The notes: generated by a model not told the origin, from the letters alone. A stretch of DNA of 64,000 bases from an uncultured Bacteroidaceae bacterium (GCA_905235305.1 CAJOLC010000011.1:37147-101146); one strand, 5' to 3'; positions 25,928 to 35,188 are shown, numbered from the stretch's first letter. Translations and numbers: made by a program.

Positions 25928-27526
25928 CTACTCATCTACGAAGTCCAGGAGCGTCTTGCCTTCGGGGATTGGAATAGGCTTGTAGTCTTTCACGCCATAC
26001 ATACGCAGCATCTCCTCCGATGGATTGAGGTCCATATACATAGGCCTGAAGCGTGGCGGCGTGTAACCTCCGAGGTCCTCCTTCTTGTACTGCGCCATCT
26101 GCTCGCCCGGATAGACGAGACGGAAGTCGACCAGACGCAGCTTCTCGTGGTCATTAGGAATCTTGAGCTTGCCGTCAGTCTTGTTGGATGAAGAGGAGCC
26201 ACTCGGCTCGTTGCCCCAAGGATTGCGCATGACGAACAGATAGTCGGCGCCCTCGTCAGGATACATTACCGTAAAGGCATGGCCTGTAACTGTCTCCAAT
26301 TCGCCCATCATGACACCGCTCTCATGGAAGCCTCCCACGCTGATCATGCCATTGCTGAGAGCATAGTCGACAATCAACGAGTACTCCGAGTTGTAGAGAT
26401 AGTCGCCCCAGCCGAAGCTGTAGCTCACGCCGTTGCCCGTGAAGGGAGGAGCCGCATGTTCCGTACCTATGCCACCTATCTTGTTGCACTTGAACCGTGT
26501 CTCCCATTTCATCAAAGCCTTCTCCATGATGGTCGCCCAGTTGTACTTGTTGCTCTTGCCGAACACCTGACCGCAGTTGCCACTGACGTCACACATCAGC
26601 TTGTTGTCCACGACGACATCGACAGGATTACCCATCGGGTCGAACATGTGAACAGTAAACTTTGTGGTGCTGTTCTGTTCGATGACAGTCTTAATCCATT
26701 CAGGATAGATGTAGGCAAACGACGCGAAGACGGCGCACATGCAACAGTCTCCGATGCTATGCTGGTTGACATCCGCCGGAACAGGCGAAGCAGACATGGG
26801 ATAGAGCGTAATGGTCTTGGCCGTCCATCTCCAGCCGCTCAGCTCGTGCCAGCTGAGGTCGGGCTGGTTGTTGGGATCGGCCAGCCACGTCTTGTCCTCG
26901 TCTGTTGCGGCCGCGAAGCGCTCGAAGTTCTTACCCATGGGCGTAATCGTCGAGCCGGAATAGCCGCCTTTGAGGTTGGAAGCCCACAGCTTTTCCTTAT
27001 CGCCATATTGCGCCCTCGTCAAGTAGTTCGCAGGTTGCGGTGCCAAAGTAGCCAGGTCTATCGACTTGTAGAAATAGTATCTGCTCGTTCCTTGCTTGAG
27101 TGCAAGCAAATCACCTTCCATGGCAAAGATTTCATACTTAAGGTTTGTCGTGGATTCCTCGCGCTGTGCATAGAACACCTCGCCAGGGAGTGCACCGTTC
27201 TCGCTGTATGTCAGATTATAGACAAGCTCTGATGAAGGCTTGATCCACTTCATCTTTGGGCCTGCCGTGAAAACGATAATCTCGGTGCCGTTGTAGTGTG
27301 TCTTGGTGCCGGTTCCGTTGTTGGCAACCTTCCACCCAAGATACCAGACCCCGTCAAGCTCGCCTGGAGCAGCGCCTTCCACTATCTCCATGTAGCAGAT
27401 GTCATCAATGGGGCATGACAGAATGCCTTGATTCTTGAGCACGATGTCAACACGACGTTGTGCCGATGCTGCCGTGCAGAGCGCGAGCATAAGCAAGGCT
27501 GAGCTGATAAAACGATTTGCTTTCAT
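25928..27526 (-). CDS. Secreted calpain-like (family C2) cysteine protease
   Basis: 532 residues with signal peptide MKANRFISSALLMLALCTAASAQ. Residues about 50-180 form a beta-rich domain of unknown kind. The rest carries the calpain triad in the right order: QHSIGDCCMCAVFASF with Cys261 and the oxyanion Gln255 six residues before it, TGHAFTVMYP with His416, and FVMRNPWGNE with Asn435. The RNPWG and GHAF motifs are characteristic of C2 peptidases. No calcium-binding EF hands are seen. The substrate is unknown; it resembles in principle the secreted thiol protease Tpr of Porphyromonas. It does not share an operon with any obvious partner. Confidence 0.82.
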   Translation of the reverse strand: MKANRFISSALLMLALCTAASAQRRVDIVLKNQGILSCPIDDICYMEIVEGAAPGELDGVWYLGWKVANNGTGTKTHYNGTEIIVFTAGPKMKWIKPSSELVYNLTYSENGALPGEVFYAQREESTTNLKYEIFAMEGDLLALKQGTSRYYFYKSIDLATLAPQPANYLTRAQYGDKEKLWASNLKGGYSGSTITPMGKNFERFAAATDEDKTWLADPNNQPDLSWHELSGWRWTAKTITLYPMSASPVPADVNQHSIGDCCMCAVFASFAYIYPEWIKTVIEQNSTTKFTVHMFDPMGNPVDVVVDNKLMCDVSGNCGQVFGKSNKYNWATIMEKALMKWETRFKCNKIGGIGTEHAAPPFTGNGVSYSFGWGDYLYNSEYSLIVDYALSNGMISVGGFHESGVMMGELETVTGHAFTVMYPDEGADYLFVMRNPWGNEPSGSSSSNKTDGKLKIPNDHEKLRLVDFRLVYPGEQMAQYKKEDLGGYTPPRFRPMYMDLNPSEEMLRMYGVKDYKPIPIPEGKTLLDFVDE

Positions 27527-27617
27527 GTCTTAATACATTATATATTATATGGAGTGTTTGTATCTTTGCATAGACAGGACCCTTTGCGATGATTCATTCC
27601 TCTGTTTGGGTCCTTTG

Positions 27618-28400
27618 TCATTTCGTGTGAATTTGTCGCTGACGTACGGCTTCGAAGAGGAGGATTGCAGCACTCACGGAGACATTGAGCGAGTCGAGCC
27701 GGCCGAGCATCGGTATGCGGATGTGTGCGTCTGCAGCGTTTCGCCACGGCATGGTCAAGCCCGTGGATTCCGTTCCCATGACGATGGCGGTGCCGCGAGT
27801 CATGGGTGTGTCGTAGTAGAGACGTGAGTCCTGCAGTTGTGCCGTGAGGATTTGTATGTCGTTTGCCTTGAAGAAGCGGATGCATTCCTCAGTGGTGCAG
27901 GCCACGCACGGCACGGTGAAGAGTGCGCCAAGCGAGGATCGTATGAGGTTCGGGTTGTAGATATCGGTGAGAGGATCACAGATTATGACCGCATCGACTG
28001 CAGCCGCATCGGCGCTTCTCAGCACAGCTCCGAGGTTTCCTGGCTTTTCTACGCTCTCGAGGACGATAAAGAGTGGGGCTTCGGGAAGTGTGAGGTCGGC
28101 AAGCGAGAGATGTCGTTCTTCCACGAGGGCCACGATGCCTTCGGTGCCGCCACGGTAGGCGATGCGTTCATAGACGTTGGAAGAGACCTGGATTGTCTCT
28201 GTTCCGGGCGGCAAAGTGAACGGCGCTTCGGCTATCTCGTCGCAGATGAAGACCGTGCGGAGCGTGTAGCCTGCGCTGATGCAATGCTCCACTTCGCGTC
28301 TGCCCTCCACAATGAAGAGGCCGTCTTCCCTGCGTCTGGACGACTTTTGCCCAAGCAGGAGGAGGTGTTTGATGCGTGGATTCTGTGTACTTGTTATCAT
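27618..28400 (-). CDS. TrmH/SpoU-family RNA 2'-O-methyltransferase
   Basis: 260 residues from MITSTQNPRIKHLLLLGQK. The N-terminal RNA-binding domain (SRRREDGLFIVEGRREVEHC) is followed by the SPOUT knot: motif 1 ESVEKPGNLGAVLRSADA, motif 2 VMGTESTGL, motif 3 IPMLGRLDSLNVSVSAAIL. It methylates rRNA or tRNA ribose using AdoMet; the target cannot be assigned. The gene starts 2 bases after the beta-lactamase-fold gene ends. A weak AGGACCC/GGGTCCT hairpin follows the stop. Confidence 0.92.
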   Translation of the reverse strand: MITSTQNPRIKHLLLLGQKSSRRREDGLFIVEGRREVEHCISAGYTLRTVFICDEIAEAPFTLPPGTETIQVSSNVYERIAYRGGTEGIVALVEERHLSLADLTLPEAPLFIVLESVEKPGNLGAVLRSADAAAVDAVIICDPLTDIYNPNLIRSSLGALFTVPCVACTTEECIRFFKANDIQILTAQLQDSRLYYDTPMTRGTAIVMGTESTGLTMPWRNAADAHIRIPMLGRLDSLNVSVSAAILLFEAVRQRQIHTK

Positions 28401-28402
28401 TC

Positions 28403-29620
28403 CTACTTCGTCCTTCCCGTATAGGCGTCGATGCCCGACGTGTCGATGGAGTGCGAGAAGAAGCGTTCGGCAGCTTTGTTGACTGCATCGTTCCAGGGTT
28501 GACTGCCGGTCAGTTGGACAACCCATAGCTTGAGCTGCTTCTTGTGCCAGTTGACCATGCAGTTGGTTCCCCAGGCTCCTCCGTGGCCGAACCACTCGTT
28601 CTCACCGTCCGTGACAGGTGCATTCAGTCCGAGGGAGTAGCCCCCCAGGCCTTGGGGACGTGTGGAAACGGCCAGGATGCTCTTGACTGTCTCCTCGCGA
28701 AGAATGCGTACGCCGTTGTCGCCTACGCCAAGATTCATCAGCATCTTGTAGAACTTCAGCTGGTCGTTTGCAGTGGTCCAGAGTCCTGCGCCTGCAGAAG
28801 CGAACACATGGCTGTCGTTGTACGGACGCTGTTCCCAGTTGTCCTGGATGCGATAGGTGGCAGGCGCGCCGTCGTGGGTCTGGTACATCTCCACCTGAGT
28901 CTTCAGTTGCTTGTCCGTGGGCCAGAACCATGTTGACTTCATCCCCAGCGGTTCGAGCACTTCTCTCCTGAGGTAGTCCTCCCACTTCATGCCCGTGATG
29001 GCCTCCACGACGGCAGCACCGATGTCGATGCCCGTGTTGGAATACGTCTCGCGAGTGCCGGGTTCGAAGAGGATGGGCGATGCCGCGGCGATGGAAGCCA
29101 CCTGCCGGATGGGTGCTCCACCCGACCATCCTCCGCCCTTCACGTCAGCGCGTTTGGCACTGCACTCGAAGGGGAAGCCTCCGGTATGGTTCAGCACCAT
29201 GCGTACGGTCAGCGTGTTCTTGGCCTTATGAAGCGTCCTGATGCCGTCCTTCTCGCTGTCCTGCACCCAGAGTTCTGCGAACTCGGGCAGGTACTTCGAC
29301 ACAGGATCGTCGAGCGAGAGCTTGCCTTCCTCCACGAGCTTGGCAATGGTGACGCCACAGAAACCCTTTGTCTGCGAGCACTGCATATAGACATTGTCGA
29401 GCCGGATAGGGCGCTTCGTCTCCACGTTGGCATAGCCGATGCAGCATGTCTCCTGTACCCCGTCGTTGTAGAAAATGCTGATGGCGCCCGGCAGCTGCCC
29501 GCTGTCCACATAAGGTTGCAGTACTTCCCTGGCAAATGATGTCTTGGAATCAACGATTTTCTTCTGTGCAGCAGCTGTAAGGCAGCACGACAAAGCAAGA
29601 AGGAATAATAGCTTTTTCAT
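28403..29620 (-). CDS. Serine beta-lactamase-fold hydrolase (class C/esterase type), secreted
   Basis: 405 residues from MKKLLFLLALSCCLTAAAQ, a signal peptide; this start is chosen because the -7 box at 29647 leaves no room for the earlier Met. The serine motif SQTK (Ser82, Lys85), the tyrosine motif YSN in ETYSNTGIDIG, and HGG in WFGHGGAWGTN replace the three beta-lactamase motifs. The family includes esterases, D-peptidases and class C lactamases. Ending motifs and context do not show which, so calling it a resistance gene would be unjustified. Confidence 0.88.
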   Translation of the reverse strand: MKKLLFLLALSCCLTAAAQKKIVDSKTSFAREVLQPYVDSGQLPGAISIFYNDGVQETCCIGYANVETKRPIRLDNVYMQCSQTKGFCGVTIAKLVEEGKLSLDDPVSKYLPEFAELWVQDSEKDGIRTLHKAKNTLTVRMVLNHTGGFPFECSAKRADVKGGGWSGGAPIRQVASIAAASPILFEPGTRETYSNTGIDIGAAVVEAITGMKWEDYLRREVLEPLGMKSTWFWPTDKQLKTQVEMYQTHDGAPATYRIQDNWEQRPYNDSHVFASAGAGLWTTANDQLKFYKMLMNLGVGDNGVRILREETVKSILAVSTRPQGLGGYSLGLNAPVTDGENEWFGHGGAWGTNCMVNWHKKQLKLWVVQLTGSQPWNDAVNKAAERFFSHSIDTSGIDAYTGRTK

Positions 29621-29646
29621 AATATTACTGTATGAGTTTTGTGCCA

Positions 29647-29654
29647 CAAAGTTA
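29647..29654 (-). promoter_or_regulatory. -7 box of the beta-lactamase-fold gene
   Basis: CAAAGTTA on plus is a perfect TAACTTTG on minus, 26 bases before the start codon. A CAAA at 29670 gives a spacer of only 15 bp, so the -33 is doubtful. Confidence 0.6.
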
Positions 29655-29999
29655 CAAAAAATAATTTATCAAACAGCCCATAAGATAAAATTCTTTTAGA
29701 AAAGGACAAAGAAAGCACATCGGAAAGCAAATCATCACTAATGACAACTTGCTACGGAAAACGTCATATTTGCTTACACCCTGCATTTCGCAACCCTGCT
29801 GAGAATGAAACGGATTCGCTCGCCCCGTACCTAGGGTAAGGGCAACGAGAATCTCGCGAGTTTTTGCAACTGCTTGAAATTGTCACAGTTACCTTTCGGC
29901 GAATGTGGCGGGACAGGTAAAAACCCTCGTTTTAGCGCATAAAATCGCCCATTTCATCGTATTTTTGGGGTCGACAACGCACATGAAAAAGCCAAAAAC

Positions 30000-30119
30000 G
30001 ACGTGTGGCGTCGGGAAAGTTGACGTGTGAAGTCAGCAAAGTAGACTCGTCATCTTAAACCTCACCAGTCGCGTCCGTTTCCCCGACATTTCACGCTCAT
30101 TTCCGCGACATTTCATGTT
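30000..30119. repeat. Two adjacent 22-bp arrays with different units
   Basis: Units GACGTGTGGCGTCGGGAAAG (30000) and GACGTGTGAAGTCAGCAAAG (30022), with a degenerate third step at 30044 beginning GACTCGTCATC. Then a different pair: CGTTTCCCCGACATTTCACG (30076) and CATTTCCGCGACATTTCATG (30098). Both keep the exact 22-bp step. It is the only array upstream of genes on both sides. Confidence 0.8.
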
Positions 30120-30239
30120 CAAAACAGAAATAGCAAAAAGAAAGCAAAACGCCATGATAAGTGACAATACGAAAGACGCAGGACGGATTAAAGCGAAATA
30201 AAAAACCGCAGAATTCATCCTTTGTAAAGAAAAATTACG

Positions 30240-30247
30240 TAACTTTG
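30240..30247 (+). promoter_or_regulatory. -7 box of the polysaccharide locus
   Basis: Perfect TAACTTTG. TTTG at 30221-30224 lies 15 bp upstream, shorter than ideal. A transcript from here begins after the in-frame ATG at 30161 and so supports the start at 30284. Confidence 0.65.
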
Positions 30248-30283
30248 CATGCTAAACATGGCCAACAGTCCGAGGAAGACTTT

Positions 30284-31804
30284 ATGAGAGAAGAGAACAA
30301 ACGAATAGCGAAGAACACACTCATTGTTTATGCCAGGCTGGTAATCACCACGTTTCTGGGCCTGCTGTCTTCGCGCTTTGTGCTTGCGGCTCTTGGTGCA
30401 TCCGACTACGGTCTCTACAATGTCGTGGGCGCAACCGTCATCATGTTCTCCTTCATCACAAGCGCCCTCTACAACACGACCACCCGTTTCATCAATTACG
30501 AACAAGGTAAGGCGGATGGCAACGTCAACCGAATCTTCAACATAAGCCTCTGCATTCATATCTGCTTTGCTCTCGTCGCATTGCTGATTTTGGAGTCAAT
30601 CGGCGTCTATTACATCGACAATTACCTGAATGTTGAAGCAGGGAAGGAGGCGGACGCGATGTTTGTCTTCCAAGTTTCGACGACTGTCACCTGTCTGAGC
30701 CTGATAAGCGTGCCGTACAACAGTCTCTTCATCGTGCACGAAGACTTCCGGACCATAGCGATATTCGACATCGTGGGGGCAATCGCGAAATTCGTCCTGA
30801 TACTGGCTCTCTCGCTTTACGGCGGGAATCTGCTGCGCTTCTACGCCCTGAGCATGGCGCTTGTGACAGCCCTGACGTCCGTATCGTATTACCTCCTGGC
30901 ATGCAAGAAATGGCCCTCCATCACGGATTTCAACCTCATAAAGGACAAGGGTAAATACCGGGAGATACTCATCTACAACAACTACAGCCTTCTAAGCGCC
31001 GCTGCCTTGCTATTTAGAAACCAAGGCAGCAATATGGTCATCAACTACTTCTTCGGCACAGTAATTAACGCGGCCTACGCCATCTCCTATAGCGTACAAA
31101 ACTACATTACGACCTTTGTGGGCAATTTCGACATCGCATCTGCGCCTCAGATTACCCAGAATGTCAGCAGAGGAGACATGGACAGAACCGTCTTCCTGGC
31201 ATCCGCCACTTGCAGAATATGCATTCTGCTGACGTTGTTACTGCTGTTTCCTATTTATTGCGAGCTGCCATTCCTCCTTCATCTATGGTTAGGAGACAGC
31301 ATGCCAGACTATACCGTCACGTTGTGCAAATGCACCTTACTGGTCGCATTGGTGTCCGCGACCTCTGGCGGCATCACCCAACTCATACGAGGAACGGGGA
31401 AACTAAAATGGTTCACCATACAATTCACCGTTTTATACGTCCTGGCACTCCTCATCAGTATTGGCCTGTATAAGGTAGGTTTTCCGCCATCTACCGTCAT
31501 TCTGGCATACTTCATTGCTGACGCCATCAGCCGACTCAACCAGATATTGCTGTTACATCAGTATTTGAAGTTTGACATCAGAAGTTTCGTGCAGAAGTCT
31601 TACCTGCGGCCTCTGGGCGTATTCATATGTGGCGTGATGTATGTTCTGACGTCGGAACTTGTCAATATAGATAACATTCTGTGGCATATCACGAATTTCA
31701 CGGCAGCCCTCCTGTTTATGGCCTTATCCATATATTATGTCGGGCTGTACAAGGAAGAAAGAGGCGTCATCACATCTCACATAAAGCATTACTTTACACA
31801 TTAA
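30284..31804 (+). CDS. Polysaccharide flippase (Wzx/MATE-like)
   Basis: 506 residues from MREENKRIAKNTLIVYARL, with 12-14 predicted membrane helices. The N-terminus (ALGASDYGLYNVVGATVIMFSFI) is typical of Wzx-type oligosaccharide transporters, which flip undecaprenyl-linked repeat units. First gene of a run of overlapping or closely spaced genes. The open frame extends upstream to 30161, but that segment spans the promoter and is not protein-like. Confidence 0.9.
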   Translation: MREENKRIAKNTLIVYARLVITTFLGLLSSRFVLAALGASDYGLYNVVGATVIMFSFITSALYNTTTRFINYEQGKADGNVNRIFNISLCIHICFALVALLILESIGVYYIDNYLNVEAGKEADAMFVFQVSTTVTCLSLISVPYNSLFIVHEDFRTIAIFDIVGAIAKFVLILALSLYGGNLLRFYALSMALVTALTSVSYYLLACKKWPSITDFNLIKDKGKYREILIYNNYSLLSAAALLFRNQGSNMVINYFFGTVINAAYAISYSVQNYITTFVGNFDIASAPQITQNVSRGDMDRTVFLASATCRICILLTLLLLFPIYCELPFLLHLWLGDSMPDYTVTLCKCTLLVALVSATSGGITQLIRGTGKLKWFTIQFTVLYVLALLISIGLYKVGFPPSTVILAYFIADAISRLNQILLLHQYLKFDIRSFVQKSYLRPLGVFICGVMYVLTSELVNIDNILWHITNFTAALLFMALSIYYVGLYKEERGVITSHIKHYFTH

Positions 31805-31813
31805 GAAGGGGGA

Positions 31814-32731
31814 ATGAACTTTTCAAGAGTGATATATTATCTGCACAACTTGCAGGAACTCCAGTTTGCACTGGCATTGAAGTATCCGAGGCTGTTCCCC
31901 GATGAGCGGTACCTCAGAATCCTCTTCCGGAGACTTATGGGATCAGAGCTGAACCTGGAATGTCCCCAGACCTTCAACGAGAAGCTGCAATGGCTCAAAC
32001 TCCACGACCATAATCCAAGATACGCACAAATGGTCGACAAATATGAGGCGAAGAAATATGTGGCAGGCATCATCGGCGACGAATACATCATTCCAACCTT
32101 AGCCGTCTACAGCAACACTCGCGAGATTGATCTGGACGCCCTCCCGGACAGGTTCGTTCTCAAATGCACCCACGACAGCGGCAGCGTTGCCATATGTAAG
32201 GACAAGAAGACTTTCCAGAAGGAAGAAGCTTTTGCCATGCTCAGCAAAGGCCTTAAAAGAAATTTCTTCTGGGAAAACCGGGAGTGGCCTTACAAAAGCG
32301 TCAAGCCCCGCATTATCGCAGAAGCTTATTTGGAGGACAACGACACCAAAGAACTTCGCGACTACAAGTTCTTCTGCTTCGGCGGAAAGGTAAAAGCACT
32401 CTTCATAGCAGAAGACAGGCAAGGAGATAAAGAAACCACCTTTGACTTCTTCGACGCAGACTACTGCCACTTGGATATCCGCAAGGGACATCACCCCAAT
32501 GCCGACACGCCTCCTGCAAAGCCTCATTCCTTCGAGAGAATGAAAGAAATGGCAGAAAAGTTGTCGCAAGACATACCTCATCTACGTGTGGACTTCTATG
32601 AAGTAAACGGCAAGATATATTTTGGCGAACTGACTTTCACAAGCGGAAGCGGCTTCACACCCTTTGAACCTGAGGAATGGGACCTGCGATTCGGCAAGTG
32701 GTTGGAGCTCCCATCAAAGAAAAGCATATGA
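31814..32731 (+). CDS. TupA-like ATP-grasp protein of polysaccharide loci
   Basis: 305 residues, PF14305 type. Landmarks: PQTFNEKLQWLKLHDHNPRY, DKYEAKKYVAGIIGDEYIIPTL, RFVLKCTHDSGSV, ELRDYKFFCFGGKVK, HLRVDFYEVNGKIYFGELTF and the ending SGSGFTPFEPEEWD. These proteins are routinely found in capsule and O-antigen clusters and are presumed to attach an amino acid or other acid to the sugar. Its stop overlaps the next start in ATGA. Confidence 0.88.
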   Translation: MNFSRVIYYLHNLQELQFALALKYPRLFPDERYLRILFRRLMGSELNLECPQTFNEKLQWLKLHDHNPRYAQMVDKYEAKKYVAGIIGDEYIIPTLAVYSNTREIDLDALPDRFVLKCTHDSGSVAICKDKKTFQKEEAFAMLSKGLKRNFFWENREWPYKSVKPRIIAEAYLEDNDTKELRDYKFFCFGGKVKALFIAEDRQGDKETTFDFFDADYCHLDIRKGHHPNADTPPAKPHSFERMKEMAEKLSQDIPHLRVDFYEVNGKIYFGELTFTSGSGFTPFEPEEWDLRFGKWLELPSKKSI

Positions 32732-33483
32732 ACAAGAAGGTAATATATACATGTCTGGTAGGCAACTACGATGTGCTTCGGCAGCCTCTGGCTATTGACG
32801 AAAGCTATGACTACATATGTTTCTCGAACGACATAAAAGAGGATAAAGTCGGAGTCTGGCAGATACGTCCAATCCCCTTCATGCATGAAGATAAGGCCCG
32901 CCTGTCACGCTATGTGAAGATACTGCCGCACAGAGTGCTCGAAGACTATGAATGGAGCTTGTGGATGGATGCAAACATCCAGATTACAGAAAAGGAGTTT
33001 TATTCAATCGTCGATAGTAAAATAGCAGAAGGCGGAGTAATATATCAAGTAACCCATTGCCTCCCCCCTTGCGACTGTACCTATGAAGAAATCAAGTTCG
33101 CTTATTCAAGTGGCCGGTCAGGATTCTGCAAAACATTCCTTCAGTACTGGCATCTGAAAAGAAACGGCTTCCCAACTCATTGGGGACTGTTCGAGAACAA
33201 CTTCATATTGAGGAAACACCTCGACCCGCAGGTCAAGAAGATTTCGGAAGAATGGTGGGCAGAATTCATGAAGTACACGAAGCGGGACCAGTTCAACCTC
33301 ATGTATGTTTACTGGAAGAACAATCTCATGCCGGGACTTCTGTTACCTCCAGACCATAACACACGCAATGTAGATTGCATGAAATGGCATTTCCATCATG
33401 TCTTACAAAAAGACACATTCATCCATCGTCAGCAATATCGCATCAGGAAATGCTTGTCAAATCTATTTAAAATGCTTGACTAA
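32728..33483 (+). CDS. DUF616 glycosyltransferase-like protein
   Basis: 251 residues from MNKKVIYTCLVGNYDVL, the start overlapping the previous stop by 4 bases. The N-terminus, DYICFSND, RYVKILPHR and the metal-binding-like WSLWMDANI are characteristic of DUF616 (PF04765), a GT-A-like family. The WMDANI aspartate takes the place of the DxD motif. The sugar transferred is unknown. Base composition of this and the next gene looks AT-richer than the window average, as in many exchanged O-antigen genes. Confidence 0.83.
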   Translation: MNKKVIYTCLVGNYDVLRQPLAIDESYDYICFSNDIKEDKVGVWQIRPIPFMHEDKARLSRYVKILPHRVLEDYEWSLWMDANIQITEKEFYSIVDSKIAEGGVIYQVTHCLPPCDCTYEEIKFAYSSGRSGFCKTFLQYWHLKRNGFPTHWGLFENNFILRKHLDPQVKKISEEWWAEFMKYTKRDQFNLMYVYWKNNLMPGLLLPPDHNTRNVDCMKWHFHHVLQKDTFIHRQQYRIRKCLSNLFKMLD

Positions 33484-33486
33484 AAA

Positions 33487-34296
33487 ATGTTATTAGCAGT
33501 TGTCGTCACCTATTTCCCCGAAAAAGAGCTTCTCTCCAAAAACATCAACGCATTCATTGATTATGTAGATAAAGTGCTAATCTGGGAGAACACGCATGCC
33601 GACCGACGTAAAGAATACAGGTTCATCTGCCATGAAAAGGCAGAGTATTGCGGGGATGGCATCAATAGCATATCACACGCATTGAACTATGCATGGCAAT
33701 ATGCTCAGAAGAACGGCTATGACCACATACTGACGATGGACCAGGACTCCTGCTTCGGGAACTTTCCCCATTACCTGAAACAGACAATCTGCAACGAGAA
33801 TGCACCCGAAGGAATATACACGCCACCCATTAGGGAGATGAATATAGTCGCCGCAAAAGACTTTGAGGAGATTCAGAGACCCATTACGTCAGGAATGCTC
33901 ATACCGGTGAAGTTAATTAACAGGATTGGCGGATGGAACGAAGAATTCAAGATTGATTCCGTGGATGACGAATTTTGTCTGCATGCACATTCACTTGGCA
34001 TCAAGATATTCATCGTAAAGGACATCGTGATGCAGCATCGTTTAGGGGAACCCGTGATGCGGACTTTATGGGGACATAAAATAATCCTGAGGAATTACCC
34101 ACCGAGCCGACTGTATGGCATATACAAAAACAACATTCTTCTTATCCGGAAATATCCACAGTTCACTTATATCAGGGAAGACTTTAAGGGCTGGCTGAAG
34201 AATATCGTATGGATTCTCCTGTTCGAAAGTAACAAAACGGGAAAGTTTATATCTATCTTGCGTGGATGCTTTGCAGGACTTACGAAGCGGTTATGA
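33487..34296 (+). CDS. Family 2 glycosyltransferase (rhamnosyltransferase-like)
   Basis: 269 residues. N-terminal VVVTYFPEKELLSKNINA and the GT-A metal motif TMDQDSCF (about 90) are followed by VDDEFCLHAHSLGIKI. This is the layout of rhamnosyltransferase-like GT2 enzymes (relatives at 41060 and 41898). It starts 3 bases after the DUF616 gene and ends the first half of the locus. Confidence 0.87.
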   Translation: MLLAVVVTYFPEKELLSKNINAFIDYVDKVLIWENTHADRRKEYRFICHEKAEYCGDGINSISHALNYAWQYAQKNGYDHILTMDQDSCFGNFPHYLKQTICNENAPEGIYTPPIREMNIVAAKDFEEIQRPITSGMLIPVKLINRIGGWNEEFKIDSVDDEFCLHAHSLGIKIFIVKDIVMQHRLGEPVMRTLWGHKIILRNYPPSRLYGIYKNNILLIRKYPQFTYIREDFKGWLKNIVWILLFESNKTGKFISILRGCFAGLTKRL

Positions 34297-34675
34297 ATGA
34301 ATCGGCCTTACAGCAACCAAATCCGAATTCTGCGACGAATCTGCCACACGCATATCCACTTGTATACCCAAGCAGTAACCCCGAACAGGTCATTAGACCC
34401 TTCTCACCTTCCATCTTTCCACTTTTCCTTCACACTTCTCCGAACTTTGCGTCAGAGAACACACCCTATTGGGTTGTTTGAACATACATGTATATTCAAT
34501 TGAACATACATGTACATTCAATTGCACATACATGTATGTTCAAGCAACGCCCCCTGCTATGTTGATGGATGAACATGAGAAATCAGCGAAAGAAAGGGGA
34601 GAGGTGTAGACAAGTCAGGCAAGTCTAATGACCGATTCGGGGTAATGCATGCCTGAGCATCGGCTAAAAGCAGAG
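34297..34675. other. Spacer between the GT2 gene and ssrA
   Basis: No gene supported. It holds a 22-bp array at 34480-34545; the rest is unremarkable AT-rich sequence up to the tmRNA terminator. Confidence 0.6.
34480..34545. repeat. Tandem array, three 22-bp palindromic units
   Basis: Units at 34480, 34502 and 34524 share ACATACATGTAYATTCAATT. The third contains the perfect 14-bp palindrome ACATACATGTATGT. ATTCAATTG at the unit junction is shared with the 52976 array. Confidence 0.9.
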
Positions 34676-34703
34676 CAAAAAAAAAGAGCCCTCATGAGGG
34701 CTT
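34676..34703 (-). terminator. tmRNA terminator
   Basis: On the minus strand AAGCCCTCATGAGGGCTC forms a perfect stem, followed by nine or more T. Confidence 0.9.
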
Positions 34704-34727
34704 AATCCCGTGAGGATGGAACGATAG

Positions 34728-35130
34728 TGGAGCTGGAGGGGATTGAACCCTCGTCCAAACAGGGACATCCCAGGCTTTCTACACGCTTATTCCAGACTTC
34801 ATTTTCGTGCAACGGCAAGACCTGGACCACCAACCGCTACCTTAGTCCCTAAGAGTTTCGCCGCAGGATAGGGACATCTCCCACGACTATTTCCGATTTT
34901 TCTAGCACTGCTTTATCAAACGCTTCGGAACAACAGCTTTTGAGCAATGTCTCGTCTCAACACCTGGTGAAGAGATAAAGCCAGTAACCTACTGTACTTC
35001 GGTTAGGCAGCGAGAGCGTAGTTGTTTGCGCCAATTAAATTGTTGAAAGTCAGAGATTATAGAGAGCGGCCAACAACTCTCTGCGTGCTTACACTGGCAC
35101 CTCATCCTGCTGTCAAATCCAGTCAGCCCC
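34728..35130 (-). ncRNA. ssrA: Transfer-messenger RNA
   Basis: tmRNA, which rescues stalled ribosomes and tags the peptide for proteolysis. The 5' end GGGGCTGACTGG (at 35130) pairs with the 3' CAGCTCC (to 34729) to close the acceptor stem; the T-arm GGTTCAATCCC is next to it. The 3' CCA is not encoded (CTA follows). The tag reading frame is 35003-35032 on the minus strand: GANNYALAA then TAA. About 403 nt. It lies inside the polysaccharide locus, antisense to its neighbours, with its own promoter and terminator. Confidence 0.96.
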
Positions 35131-35158
35131 TTGGTGACGTGTATCGTCAAACGATGTG

Positions 35159-35188
35159 CAAAGGTACGAAGAATCCCGGAATATGCAA
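35159..35188 (-). promoter_or_regulatory. tmRNA promoter
   Basis: TACCTTTG on the minus strand (35159-35166) with TTG at 35186-35188, spacer 19 bp. The predicted start is about 20 bases before the mature 5' end, consistent with RNase P processing. Confidence 0.85.

Larger units (their letters stand above)
29621..30283. other. Long divergent spacer (663 bp) before the polysaccharide locus
   Basis: No supported gene. Besides the two promoters (29647 minus, 30240 plus) it has GCTTACA at 29772, AAAATCGCCC at 29941-29950, and a double 22-bp array at 30000-30119. It shares these pieces with the spacers at 8017, 19126 and 44427. Confidence 0.6.

Noticed and set aside
27561-27568. TATCTTTG on the plus strand
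   Set aside because: It would drive only antisense transcription into the methyltransferase gene and has no -33 element.
28403-29620. Antibiotic-resistance beta-lactamase
   Set aside because: Motifs fit the wider serine hydrolase superfamily (esterases, D-peptidases) and nothing in context favours resistance.
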